DNA of 64,000 nucleotides from Microvirga antarctica. Lineage in GTDB: Bacteria; Pseudomonadota; Alphaproteobacteria; Rhizobiales; Beijerinckiaceae. The position numbers and the translations under genes are program-made. Shown one piece after another: positions 9,308 through 19,277 of this stretch (the first letter of the stretch is position 1; every line of letters starts with the position of its first letter). The notes beneath the pieces were generated by a model. The model made no database searches and was not told the origin of the DNA. It saw nothing but the letters and a program-made list of their open reading frames with translations. Where the stretch lies: positions 62,001 to 126,000 of the forward strand of contig NZ_JAGEMM010000003.1 in NCBI RefSeq assembly GCF_017921815.1. The letters are read 5' to 3'.

Positions 9308-10738
9308 TCAGGTGGCGTCAAACTCGAATGGGGAGATGCCGCGTTTCATCTCGTCGACGATGAGCGGGTGCATCAGGGGCGGCGCCGCGCGCTGCGGGCA
9401 GGCCGCCCGTTCGCACAAGCGGCAATTGATCCCGATCGGCGTCGCCTCGGCGGCCGCAAGGTCGATGCCGCGCGCATAGACCAGCCGGGAGGCATATTTC
9501 AGCTCGCAGCCGAGACCGACGACGAATTGCGGGTCGGGCATCCCCCACGGATTGGAGGCCCGCCTCACCGACTTGGCGATGGAAAACCACCGCGAGGTGT
9601 CGGGGAGCTCGACGATCTGGGTCGCCACCTGGGCGGGCGTGCGGAAGGTCGCGTGGACGTTCCAGAGCGGACAGGTACCGCCATATTGCGAGAACGGAAA
9701 CCGGCCGGATGAAAAGCGCTTCGATACGTTCCCGGCCGAGTCGACCCGGATCAGAAAGAACGGGATGCCGCGCATGCCAGGCCGTGCGAGCGTCGTCAGC
9801 CTGTGCGCCACCTGTTCGAAACTCGCGCCGAACCGCGCGCCCAGCACATCGACGTCATAGCGCAAAGCCTCTGCGGCGGCGTGGAATTTGCCATAGGGCA
9901 TCATTACCGCGCCGGCGAAGTAGTTGCCCAGCGAGATGCGCAGGAGCCGGCGGGCCGGGCCGTCCTCCGGCTCAAGGCGGGCCGCCAGCCGGTCGAGGAC
10001 CGGCCGCATTTCGGCGAAGGCAAGCTGATAGGCGGCCTGGAAGGTCCGTCCGCAAGGGTCGACAATCTCGGAAATGAACAATTGCCGGCGGTGATGATCG
10101 TAGCGGCGCAGGCTGTCCGGCATCACGTCGATCGGCATCACCCGGACGCGGATGCCGTGGTTGCTGGAGAGCCGTTCCGACATGGCAAAAAAGGGGTCGT
10201 GGCCCGCGGCGAGGAGTTCGCCAGCAAGCGCTTCGGCCGCCTCGTCAAGCTCGGGGAAGTAGTTCTTCGCCTCCTGGATGTGCCGACGGACCCGATCGAC
10301 CGGGTTGTCGGCCGCATCCTCGGCGCGGTCGTGGTCGTCAAGCGCCGGCGGACGCAATTCCCGCGCGCCACGCATCGCCGCATAGGCCCGGTAGAGGCGG
10401 CTCACGGCGTCGACCAGCCCAGGGGCGTTCTCGACCGTCTCGCGCAGCTCCAGGCGCGGCACCGGGGTCTGGCGAAAGAGCGGATCGGCAAAGACCTCGT
10501 CGAGTTCGGTGACGGTGCGATCGTGATCGTCGGTGGCGAATTCCCGTGGATCAAGCCCATAGGCATGCGACAGGCGGATAAGGACCTGGGCGGTGATCGG
10601 CCGCTGGTTGCGCTCCATCAGGTTGAGGTAGCTCGGCGACAGGCCCAGCTCCTCGGCCATGCCGGCCTGGGTCAGATTCTTGTCGCGGCGCAGGCGCTTG
10701 AGACGCGGGCCGACAAAGAGTTTCCGTGTGTCATCCAT
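9308..10738 (-). CDS. XRE-family ScfR/RamB-type transcriptional regulator of short-chain acyl metabolism
   Basis: This 476-residue regulator has an N-terminal XRE helix-turn-helix (about 11-66, LTQAGMAEELGLSPSYLNLMERNQR). A central M78/ImmA-like region (about 165-300) has lost its peptidase metal site: the stretch FQAAYQLAFAE has no HExxH. The C-terminal domain ends with CRLCERAACPQRAAPP, the cysteine cluster typical of this family. Known relatives are RamB, which controls the glyoxylate cycle, and PccR/ScfR, which sense short-chain acyl-CoA. It diverges from isocitrate lyase across a shared 187-base region, so direct control of aceA is the natural inference. Confidence 0.9.
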   Translation of the reverse strand: MDDTRKLFVGPRLKRLRRDKNLTQAGMAEELGLSPSYLNLMERNQRPITAQVLIRLSHAYGLDPREFATDDHDRTVTELDEVFADPLFRQTPVPRLELRETVENAPGLVDAVSRLYRAYAAMRGARELRPPALDDHDRAEDAADNPVDRVRRHIQEAKNYFPELDEAAEALAGELLAAGHDPFFAMSERLSSNHGIRVRVMPIDVMPDSLRRYDHHRRQLFISEIVDPCGRTFQAAYQLAFAEMRPVLDRLAARLEPEDGPARRLLRISLGNYFAGAVMMPYGKFHAAAEALRYDVDVLGARFGASFEQVAHRLTTLARPGMRGIPFFLIRVDSAGNVSKRFSSGRFPFSQYGGTCPLWNVHATFRTPAQVATQIVELPDTSRWFSIAKSVRRASNPWGMPDPQFVVGLGCELKYASRLVYARGIDLAAAEATPIGINCRLCERAACPQRAAPPLMHPLIVDEMKRGISPFEFDAT

Positions 10739-10758
10739 TTGTAATTTTCTTTACACAC

Positions 10759-10901
10759 TGACAAATTAGACCGTGTTGTCCTGTGACAAGCCGACTTTTC
10801 TTATCTTTCTCAACCATTGCAATGGAGACGAGGGCAGTCAACATTCATGACAGAGACCGAGGCGGCAGGATCAATTGTCAATTCTCTGCTTCGATTGTCA
10901 A
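10759..10901. promoter_or_regulatory. Repeated TTGTCA/TGACAA elements between the ScfR-type regulator and aceA
   Basis: The region shared by the divergent regulator and aceA holds TGACAA at 10759-10764 and 10784-10789. It also has ATTGTCAA as an exact direct repeat at 10874-10881 and 10894-10901, 20 bp apart (about two helical turns). A TGTAAA word occurs at 10906-10911 and in reverse at 10750-10755. This arrangement fits regulator binding on one DNA face close to the aceA start, but no binding is demonstrated. Confidence 0.4.
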
Positions 10902-10925
10902 GAAATGTAAACGTAAGGACGACCC

Positions 10926-12245
<1,320 letters not shown>

Positions 12246-12268
12246 GCCGCTCCATCAGGAGCAAGACC

Positions 12269-12478
12269 ATGCAACAGGCACGATTCTGGGTCATCGGAGG
12301 CGAATACACCTCCACCGAGTTCGAAACGCTGATTCGCGGCACCGAGCGACTGGTCGGACCGTTCGAGAGCAAGGGCGAGGCTGAGCGGACCTGGCGCTAC
12401 CTCTCCGAGGATCATCGCCCCCAGGCGCAGGTGCGTTTCACCATCGCCCAGGAGCCGATGAGCGCCGCGGCCGGCTGA
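12269..12478 (+). CDS. DUF4170 small protein
   Basis: This 69-residue protein begins MQQARFWVIGGEYTSTEF and matches the DUF4170 family, small alphaproteobacterial proteins of unknown function. The ATG is preceded by CAGGAG with good spacing. It lies 23 bases after aceA and before a strong hairpin, so it most likely shares the aceA transcript. No membrane segment or catalytic motif is visible. Confidence 0.85.
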   Translation: MQQARFWVIGGEYTSTEFETLIRGTERLVGPFESKGEAERTWRYLSEDHRPQAQVRFTIAQEPMSAAAG

Positions 12479-12485
12479 AAAACCG

Positions 12486-12517
12486 GACCCGCCGCCCCGG
12501 CATGGCGGCGGCGGGTC
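12486..12517 (+). terminator. GC-rich hairpin after the aceA-DUF4170 unit
   Basis: An 11-bp perfect stem (GACCCGCCGCC with GGCGGCGGGTC) surrounds a 10-base loop, starting seven bases after the DUF4170 stop. There is no U-run, so it may be a weak or factor-assisted terminator, or an mRNA 3'-end stabiliser. Confidence 0.55.
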
Positions 12518-12638
12518 TGCCCATTCGCAATCTTCTCGCCCGAAATCCCGCTTTGACGTGGATCGGGACTGTCGAAGCGCCTAAACAGCCCTAGATCGGA
12601 AAAGCCGGCTTGACCGGGTTGTCGAAGAGGGTCGATTG

Positions 12639-13550
12639 ATGAACGTGACTTTGAAATCCCTGACCGTCGCCCTGGCGCTGGGCGTCTCAACACTCGCCGC
12701 GCAGGCGGACGTGGTGGTGTCCTCGAAGATCGACACCGAGGGCTCGGTGCTCGGCAACATCATCCTGCTGGCTCTCAACGCCAACGGCATCAAGACTCAG
12801 GATCGGGTGCAGCTCGGCGCAACTTCGGTCGTGCGCAAGGCCATCACGGCCGGCGAGATCGACATCTACCCGGAATATACGGGCAACGCGGGCTTCTTCT
12901 TCAACAAGGCCGACGACCCGCTCTGGAAGGACGCAGCCAAGGGCTATGAGGCGGCCAAGAAGATGGATTACGACGCCAACAAGATCGTCTGGCTCGACCC
13001 GTCGCCCGCCAACAACACCTGGGCCATTGCGGTTCGCAAGGACGTGGCCGAACCCAACAAGCTCGCCAGCATGTCTGATTTCGGCAAATGGGTCGCAGGC
13101 GGGGGCGCGGCGAAACTTGCGGCCTCGTCCGAATTCGTCAATTCGGCCGCGGCCCTTCCGGCATTCCAGGCGGCGTACGGCTTCAAGATGAAACCCGAGC
13201 AGCTGATTGTCCTGTCGGGCGGCGACACGGCCGCCACCATCAAGGCCGCGGCCGACAAGACCAGCGGCGCCAATGTGGCGATGGTCTACGGCACCGATGG
13301 GGGGATTGCGCCGTCGGGTCTCGTGGTGCTGGCGGACGACAAGAACGTTCAGCCGGTCTACGCGCCTGCGCCGATCATCCGAGAGGCCGTGCTGAAGGAC
13401 AACCCCAAGGTGGCTGAGATCCTGAAGCCGATCTTCCAGTCTCTCGATCTGACGACGCTCCAGGGCCTGAATGCCCGGGTGCAGGTCGGCGGCGAGGCCG
13501 CCAAGACCGTGGCGGCGGATTACCTCAAGACGAAGGGCTTCGTAAAATAA
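12639..13550 (+). CDS. osmF: Betaine/choline-type ABC transporter substrate-binding protein (OsmF/YehZ family)
   Basis: This is a 303-residue periplasmic protein with a signal peptide (about 1-24, ending AAQA). The mature part starts DVVVSSKIDTEGSVLGNII, the usual OsmF/ProX-like opening. Motifs EIDIYPEYTGNAG and MVYGTDGGIAPSGLVVL line the ligand pocket in this family. It belongs with the following two permeases and ATPase, which match the E. coli YehZYXW system for glycine betaine-like osmolytes. ATG 12639 is preferred to the in-frame TTG three bases earlier. A hairpin directly after the stop probably makes this gene more highly expressed than the membrane genes. Confidence 0.93.
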   Translation: MNVTLKSLTVALALGVSTLAAQADVVVSSKIDTEGSVLGNIILLALNANGIKTQDRVQLGATSVVRKAITAGEIDIYPEYTGNAGFFFNKADDPLWKDAAKGYEAAKKMDYDANKIVWLDPSPANNTWAIAVRKDVAEPNKLASMSDFGKWVAGGGAAKLAASSEFVNSAAALPAFQAAYGFKMKPEQLIVLSGGDTAATIKAAADKTSGANVAMVYGTDGGIAPSGLVVLADDKNVQPVYAPAPIIREAVLKDNPKVAEILKPIFQSLDLTTLQGLNARVQVGGEAAKTVAADYLKTKGFVK

Positions 13551-13553
13551 GGG

Positions 13554-13576
13554 GCCGGCGGCAAACGGCTGCCGGC
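13554..13576 (+). other. Hairpin between osmF and the first permease gene
   Basis: A 9-bp stem (GCCGGCGGC with GCTGCCGGC, one G-U wobble) and a 5-base loop begin four bases after the osmF stop. It has no U-run. Its likely role is to stabilise the osmF message or limit read-through into the permease genes. Confidence 0.5.
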
Positions 13577-13601
13577 AGTGCCGCGTTCCGGAAAGACAGC
13601 C

Positions 13602-14810
13602 GTGATCGCACCCGCGCGCGATCGGGGCGGGCCGATCAGGCCTGACGGGGATGTCGTCGTCGGCAGTGGCGTCGATCGCCTCGGTGCGCTTGTTGCGATG
13701 ATGATCGGGGTGGGCCTGCTGGCGGTCCCGCTCGTCACGTACCGGGCAAACCGGATCGTGGCCGGTGACACCCGATCGGTGATGGAGGCACTCCCCCTTG
13801 TGGGAGCGGTCGGCCTGATCGTGGCTCTCGTGGCGATTGCGGGTATCGCTGTGCTCGTGCGTCAACCGCCCCTTCGCCTGGCCGCTGCCGCCATCGGGAT
13901 GGCACTCCTTTTTCCCGCCATCGGCTGGGCGGCCTCTTACCTTACGCCACCTGGCAACACCTTCGCGCGCGTCTCGCCGGCTGCGGGTTTCTGGCTCATC
14001 GGGCTCGCCCTGGCGCTTCTCCTGGCCGATTGTCTCACGCGCCTCCGGTTCGGTCCCTGGGAACGCCTCGCCTCGTTGGCGCTGGCCTTCGCCCTGTTGG
14101 CGGTGCTCCTGGCCTCGGGGTCGTGGAACGACGTCTCGCTCGTCAGGGAATATGCCGGCCGCGCCGAGAGCTTCTGGCGCGAGGGACGCCAGCACCTTTT
14201 CCTCGCCCTCGGCTCCCTGTCGGCGGCCATCCTGATCGGGTTCCCGCTCGGGGTGCTCTGCCACCGGGCGAGGATCCTGAAAGGGGCGACGCTGCAGGTT
14301 CTCAATATCATCCAGACGATTCCAAGCATCGCCCTGTTCGGAATCCTGATGGTGCCGCTGGGCTACCTTGCGGCCGTGTCTCCGCTCGCCCATGCGCTCG
14401 GGATCCGCGGGATTGGCGCTGCCCCTGCCTTGGTGGCCCTGTTCCTGTACTCGCTGCTGCCTGTCGTCGCCAACACGGTTGTGGGGCTGGATCAGGTGGC
14501 GGCCCCCGTGGTCGACGCGGCCCGGGGCATGGGTCTTTCGCGGCGCCAGCAGCTCTTCCAGGTCAAGCTGCCGCTGGCTTTTCCGATCATCCTCACAGGC
14601 ATCCGCATCGTGCTGGTTCAAAATCTCGGCCTTGCCACAGTCGCGGCGCTCATCGGCGGCGGCGGCCTCGGCACCTTCATCTTCCAGGGCATCGGCCAGA
14701 CGGCGATGGATCTCGTCCTGCTCGGGGCCATCCCCATCGTGGCGATGGCGTTTGCGGCAGCCGTCGTCCTCGACGCCGTTGTCGATCTCGCCAGCGGGGT
14801 CCGCCCGTGA
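13602..14810 (+). CDS. yehY: Betaine-type ABC transporter permease (YehY family)
   Basis: This 402-residue inner-membrane protein has about five N-terminal hydrophobic segments and a C-terminal BPD_transp_1 permease domain (about 205-395). The EAA-type coupling loop is GLSRRQQLFQVKLPLAFPIILTG, and the conserved IIQTIPSIALFGILMVPLG precedes it. The extra N-terminal membrane region is typical of YehY and absent from YehW. The GTG at 13602 is preferred because GGAAAG lies six bases upstream; an in-frame GTG at 13578 falls right behind the hairpin. The TGA overlaps the GTG of the ATPase gene (GTGA). Confidence 0.92.
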   Translation: MIAPARDRGGPIRPDGDVVVGSGVDRLGALVAMMIGVGLLAVPLVTYRANRIVAGDTRSVMEALPLVGAVGLIVALVAIAGIAVLVRQPPLRLAAAAIGMALLFPAIGWAASYLTPPGNTFARVSPAAGFWLIGLALALLLADCLTRLRFGPWERLASLALAFALLAVLLASGSWNDVSLVREYAGRAESFWREGRQHLFLALGSLSAAILIGFPLGVLCHRARILKGATLQVLNIIQTIPSIALFGILMVPLGYLAAVSPLAHALGIRGIGAAPALVALFLYSLLPVVANTVVGLDQVAAPVVDAARGMGLSRRQQLFQVKLPLAFPIILTGIRIVLVQNLGLATVAALIGGGGLGTFIFQGIGQTAMDLVLLGAIPIVAMAFAAAVVLDAVVDLASGVRP

Positions 14811-15745
14811 TCGCAATCGAGCACCTGACCAAGACAATCGGCGGGCAGACGATCGTGGACGACGTTTCGATGGGGGTCGAGGCGGGAACGCTGACCGTGA
14901 TCGTCGGCACATCAGGCGCCGGCAAGTCCACATTGCTGCGGATGATCAACCGCCTCATCGCGCCGACATCGGGCCGTGTGCTGATCAATGGTCAGGATAC
15001 GATGGCGATTCCCGAGGACACCCTGAGGCATCGCATCGGCTACGTCATTCAGGGCAATGGCCTTTTTCCGCACCGCACGGTGTCGGGCAACATCGCGACC
15101 GTTCCCCACCTTCTGGGTTGGGATGCGAAGCGGATCGACAAAAGGGTGAACGATCTGCTCGTGCTGTTTCAACTCGACCCTGCCGAGTTCGCGCGAAAAT
15201 ATCCCCATGAGCTGTCGGGCGGGCAACAGCAGCGCGTCGGCGTCGCGCGTGCGCTGGCGGCGGAGCCCACGCTTCTTCTGATGGACGAGCCGTTCGGCGC
15301 GCTCGATCCCGTGATCCGCAGCAAGGCCCAGGAGGACCTTCTCTCCATCCAGCGCCGGTTTGGCACCACCATCGTGTTGGTCACGCATGACATGGAGGAA
15401 GCCTTTCGCCTGGGCGATCGCATTGCGGTGATGGACGATGCACGCCTGCTGCAATACGGCACGCCGGCCGAACTGCTGATCAGTCCTGCCGAAGGATTCG
15501 TCGAACGCCTGGTCGGCACCACGGAGCGCCCGTTTCGCCTCCTCTCCCTCACCCGTGTGGCCGACGCGCTGGAGCCCGGCGCGGCGTCGGGCGAGCCGAT
15601 CGAGATGGACGCGAACCTGCGCGATGCGCTGTCGCATCTGATGTGGTGCGGACAGCACATGCTCCCGGTGCGCGATGCCACTGGTGCCATACGCGGCCGC
15701 GTCTCCGTCGACGGCATTCTGGCCCATGCCCGGAAACCCATCTGA
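14807..15745 (+). CDS. yehX: Betaine-type ABC transporter ATP-binding protein (YehX family)
   Basis: This 312-residue ATPase energises the OsmF importer. Motifs seen are Walker A GTSGAGKST, the Q-loop with YVIQGNGLFPH, signature LSGGQQQRVGVARAL, Walker B LLLMDEPFGALDP and the H-loop LVTHDMEEA. The C-terminal 70 residues resemble the CBS-like regulatory tail found in betaine transporters such as ProV/OpuAA, which can sense ionic strength. GTG start at 14807 in a four-base overlap with the upstream permease. Confidence 0.94.
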   Translation: MIAIEHLTKTIGGQTIVDDVSMGVEAGTLTVIVGTSGAGKSTLLRMINRLIAPTSGRVLINGQDTMAIPEDTLRHRIGYVIQGNGLFPHRTVSGNIATVPHLLGWDAKRIDKRVNDLLVLFQLDPAEFARKYPHELSGGQQQRVGVARALAAEPTLLLMDEPFGALDPVIRSKAQEDLLSIQRRFGTTIVLVTHDMEEAFRLGDRIAVMDDARLLQYGTPAELLISPAEGFVERLVGTTERPFRLLSLTRVADALEPGAASGEPIEMDANLRDALSHLMWCGQHMLPVRDATGAIRGRVSVDGILAHARKPI

Positions 15746-16500
15746 TGGGCTGGGCCGGCATCGGGCGGCTTGTCGTGTTCGCGCTGCTCGTCGCGTTCCT
15801 CACCATGCCAGACGCTTTCGCGTTTGTGTTCGAGCCGCTCACCGAGAACAACGCGCCGGCCATCTACAACCAGGGCAGTCTGTGGTCGCTGACGGTATCG
15901 CATCTCACCATCGTGTTCGGCGCCGGATTGGCCAGCACGGTGCTGGCGGTTGCGTTGGGAATTTTCGTCACGCGTCCAAGCGGCCTCGAATTCCTGCCGC
16001 TCTCGCGCAGCCTGGTCAATATTGGCCAGACCTTCCCGCCCATTGCGGTTCTGGCCGTCGCGGTTCCGCTCGTGGGCTTCGGCGAGGCGCCCACCTTCAT
16101 CGCGCTTTTTCTCTACGGACTCCTGCCGATCTTCGAGAACACGCTCGGGGGCCTCACGCAGGTCCCGCCGCTCACGCTGGACGCCGCCCGCGGCATGGGA
16201 ATGGGTCCAACCCGGCGTCTCTTCAGCGTGGAACTGCCATTGGCCCTTCCCGTTATTCTGGCTGGAATTCGCCTGTCGATTATCATTAATCTCGGGACAG
16301 CTACCATTGGTTCGACGGTTGCCGCCAAGGGCCTTGGTGAGGTGATCATCGCCGGGTTGCAGTCCAACAATCTGGCGTTCGTCCTACAGGGCGGATTGGT
16401 GGTGGCGCTGCTTGCCGTCCTGATTCACGGTCTCATGGGGGGCATCGAACGTTTCGCACTTCGCCGGCTTGGCGGCGAGAGGGGCGGAGCGCTCGCATAG
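15745..16500 (+). CDS. yehW: Betaine-type ABC transporter permease (YehW family)
   Basis: This 251-residue permease is the second membrane subunit of the OsmF system. It has about six membrane segments and the coupling motif GMGPTRRLFSVELPLALPVILAGIR. The ATG at 15745 overlaps the ATPase stop by one base (TGATG). It has the short BPD_transp_1 form without the YehY-like N-terminal extension, as expected for the heterodimer partner. It is the last gene of the operon; the phytochrome gene begins 84 bases later with no obvious terminator between. Confidence 0.93.
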   Translation: MGWAGIGRLVVFALLVAFLTMPDAFAFVFEPLTENNAPAIYNQGSLWSLTVSHLTIVFGAGLASTVLAVALGIFVTRPSGLEFLPLSRSLVNIGQTFPPIAVLAVAVPLVGFGEAPTFIALFLYGLLPIFENTLGGLTQVPPLTLDAARGMGMGPTRRLFSVELPLALPVILAGIRLSIIINLGTATIGSTVAAKGLGEVIIAGLQSNNLAFVLQGGLVVALLAVLIHGLMGGIERFALRRLGGERGGALA

Positions 16501-16583
16501 GCCACCGCGTGATGTTGGTTTATCGTTCTGCATCCCTCACATGGCCGAAAGGCCCGCACCCGGAAAACAGGGCCGCCGCTCGC

Positions 16584-18821
16584 ATGACAACTCGACCTGA
16601 CACTCTGCTGGATGCCGTCGATGCCTGTGCGCGCGAACCGATTCATATTCCAGGCAGCATCCAGCCCAATGGTCTCCTGCTGGGGATCCGCCGCGCCGAT
16701 CTTGCGGTCATATACGCGACCGCGAATGTAGCCTCGGCTTTCAATCTGGCCGAAGGCTCGGTTCTGGGCAGTGATCTGAGAGCCTTGCTGCCGGGTTTGG
16801 CGCATCTCGCCGAGACGCTAGGCGTGGTGAGCGAGGAGACTGGCGCGCGTCACCTTGGCCCCGTCACCGTCGCGACAGGCGAGGGGCAGCGGACATTTGA
16901 CGCGGTGCTGTCCGGCGGACAGGACCTGGCCATCCTGGAACTGGAGGATGCACCGGCAGGCCTGACGGTCGCTGAGTTTCATCCTGCCCTTCGCAGCTTC
17001 ATCGCGGGTCTACAGGGAGCCTCGACCGTCGGCCTCCTCTGCCAGCTTGCCGCCGACGACATCCGCCGCATGACCGCTTTCGATCGCGTTCTGGTGTATC
17101 GATTCGATTCCGATTGGCACGGCATGGTGGTTGGTGAAAGCCGCAACGACGTGCTGCCGTCCTGCCTCGATCTGCACTTTCCGGCCTCGGACATTCCCGC
17201 CCAAGCTCGCGCGCTCTACCGACGCAACCGCCTGCGGCTGATCGCTGACGCAAATTACACACCGATCCCGATTGAGACGCATGAGACTGCGCCGTTGGAT
17301 CTCAGCGATTCGGTTCTCAGAAGTGTCTCGCCCGTTCATCTGGAATACATGCGGAACATGGGCACTATGGCGTCCATGTCGATCTCTATCATGCGTGACG
17401 GGGAACTCTGGGGTCTCGTCTCGTGTCACAGCGTGGCGCCGCGGAAAGTCTCGCTCTCCGTGCGGAACGCCTGCGATTTCCTGACCCAGATTTTTTCCCT
17501 GCAACTCGAGGCGCGGGAGAAATCTGCGCACGCAGAACGTCGTATGCGCCTGCGGGGTGTGCAGACGCGCCTGCTTGCCCACATGGCCTCCGAGGATTTT
17601 TTCATCAACGGCCTGGTCAACAATCCTGCCGAGCTCTTGGACCTTGCCGGCGCTACGGGTGCTGCCGTCCTCTCTGGTCACCACGTCTGGCTGAGGGGCG
17701 ACACGCCCTGTGAGGCTGAGGTGCGTGCGCTCTATACGTGGCTTGCGCAGGAAAATTCCGACGATGTGTTCGCGACGGATTCGCTGGCCGCCGTCTATCC
17801 GGCGGCGCTATCCTTTGCCGACAAAGCGAGCGGATTGCTGTCGATCTCGATTTCGAAAATTCATGCGAGCTACGTCATGTGGTTCAGGCCTGAGGTCGTC
17901 GAGACCGTTCAATGGGCGGGCGATCCGCGACAGAAGGATTCTCCCGACGGCAATGGCGCCACGCGCCTGAACCCACGGCATTCTTTTGAAGCCTGGAAGG
18001 AGATCGTGCGAGGCCATTGCGTCGCCTGGAATGCGGCGGAGATCGAGGCCGTTACCGAGCTGCGACATACCCTCGTGGGAATCGTCCTGCGCCGCGCCGA
18101 GGAACTCGCGGCCTTGAGCGACGAGCTGACGCGCAGCAACAAGGAGCTGGAGGCCTTTTCCTATTCGGTGTCGCATGATCTGCGCGCGCCGTTCCGGCAC
18201 ATTGTCGGCTACTCAGAGCTGCTGAAGAAGCAGGAAGGCGCTTCCTTGTCGGAAAGGGGGCGCCGTTACGTCGACACCATCATCGAGTCCGCCTTCACGG
18301 CCGGAACGCTTGTCGATCACCTCCTCAGCTTCTCGCAGATGGGACGGACTGCCCTCAATCCGCGCCGCGTGCCGACGCGCGAATTGGTGGAGGAAGTGCG
18401 TGAACGACTGCTGCTCGAGATCGGCGATCGCGCCATCGTCTGGACAATCGGCGACCTGCCTGTCGTCCAGGCGGACGCCATGATGATCCGCCTCGTCGTC
18501 GAAAACCTGCTCTCGAACGCCGTCAAATATACGCGTCGACGCGACGTCGCGCAGATCGCGGTTGGGTGCGAGCGGCAGGACGACGAGTGGGTGTTCTTCG
18601 TGCGCGACAACGGCGTCGGGTTCGATATGCAATATGTCGGCAAACTGTTCGGCGTCTTCCAGCGGCTGCACCGGATGGAGGATTTCGAAGGGACGGGTAT
18701 TGGCCTTGCCAATGTTCGTCGCATCGTCGAACGCCATGGCGGCCGCACTTGGGCCGAAGGCGCGATCGATCAGGGCGCTACCGTTTTTTTTAGTCTTCCC
18801 GTGCTCGAAGGAGCAGCCTGA
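16584..18821 (+). CDS. Bacteriophytochrome sensor histidine kinase
   Basis: This 745-residue red/far-red light sensor kinase has PAS-GAF-PHY-HisKA-HATPase order. The biliverdin-attaching cysteine is Cys15 in CAREPIHIPGSIQPNG, as in DrBphP. The GAF chromophore motif PASDIP and the histidine in SPVHLEYMRNMG are present. The PHY tongue has WAGDP and PRHSF. The kinase has phosphoacceptor His in SVSHDLRAPFRH, the N box in VVENLLSNAVKYT, and G boxes DNGVGFD and GTGIGLANV. Start ATG 16584 places the cysteine at the family position; an upstream in-frame GTG at 16509 would add 25 unlike residues. The response regulator follows with zero gap. Chromophore supply would require a heme oxygenase that is not in this window. 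Confidence 0.95.
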   Translation: MTTRPDTLLDAVDACAREPIHIPGSIQPNGLLLGIRRADLAVIYATANVASAFNLAEGSVLGSDLRALLPGLAHLAETLGVVSEETGARHLGPVTVATGEGQRTFDAVLSGGQDLAILELEDAPAGLTVAEFHPALRSFIAGLQGASTVGLLCQLAADDIRRMTAFDRVLVYRFDSDWHGMVVGESRNDVLPSCLDLHFPASDIPAQARALYRRNRLRLIADANYTPIPIETHETAPLDLSDSVLRSVSPVHLEYMRNMGTMASMSISIMRDGELWGLVSCHSVAPRKVSLSVRNACDFLTQIFSLQLEAREKSAHAERRMRLRGVQTRLLAHMASEDFFINGLVNNPAELLDLAGATGAAVLSGHHVWLRGDTPCEAEVRALYTWLAQENSDDVFATDSLAAVYPAALSFADKASGLLSISISKIHASYVMWFRPEVVETVQWAGDPRQKDSPDGNGATRLNPRHSFEAWKEIVRGHCVAWNAAEIEAVTELRHTLVGIVLRRAEELAALSDELTRSNKELEAFSYSVSHDLRAPFRHIVGYSELLKKQEGASLSERGRRYVDTIIESAFTAGTLVDHLLSFSQMGRTALNPRRVPTRELVEEVRERLLLEIGDRAIVWTIGDLPVVQADAMMIRLVVENLLSNAVKYTRRRDVAQIAVGCERQDDEWVFFVRDNGVGFDMQYVGKLFGVFQRLHRMEDFEGTGIGLANVRRIVERHGGRTWAEGAIDQGATVFFSLPVLEGAA

Positions 18822-19277
18822 ATGCCTCATCTCAAACCCATTCTCCTCGTCGAGGACAACCTCAACGATGTGGAATTGACACTCGCCGCCCTCGAACAGA
18901 GCCAGCTCGCCAATGAGGTTGTGGTGGTGCGCGACGGGGCGGAGGCGCTCGACTATCTCTACCGGCGTGGCCCGCACGAGAGTCGCAACACCAGCGATCC
19001 GGCGGTGGTGCTGCTCGATCTGAAGTTGCCGAAGGTCGATGGCCTCGAGGTGCTCCAGACGGTCAAGGGCGACCCCGACCTGCGTCATACGCCGGTGGTG
19101 ATGCTGACTTCCTCGCGGGAGGAGACGGATCTGCTCCGCAGCTACGAGCTCGGCGTCAACGCCTTCGTGGTGAAGCCTGTGGGCTTCCGCGAATTCTTCG
19201 ACGCCATCCAAGATCTCGGCGTGTTCTGGGCGATCATCAACGAGCCCGCTCCGCGCACCGGCCAGACGGGTTACTGA
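18822..19277 (+). CDS. Rcp1/BphR-type response regulator paired with the phytochrome
   Basis: This 151-residue single receiver of the Rcp1 group is the usual partner of phytochrome kinases. Acidic pocket LLVEDNLNDVEL, phosphoacceptor aspartate in VLLDLKLPKVDG, switch region MLTSSREETD and lysine in FVVKPVGFREF are intact. The C-terminal FFDAIQDLGVFWAIINEP is typical of this family's extended last helix. The SD AAGGAG lies inside the end of the phytochrome gene. There is no output domain, so it passes the signal on by protein contact or phosphotransfer. Confidence 0.94.
   Translation: MPHLKPILLVEDNLNDVELTLAALEQSQLANEVVVVRDGAEALDYLYRRGPHESRNTSDPAVVLLDLKLPKVDGLEVLQTVKGDPDLRHTPVVMLTSSREETDLLRSYELGVNAFVVKPVGFREFFDAIQDLGVFWAIINEPAPRTGQTGY

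Noticed and set aside
12687..14933. 748-codon leftward frame across the OsmF transporter genes
   Set aside because: GC-rich antisense shadow of osmF and yehY; low-complexity composition with no recognisable domain.
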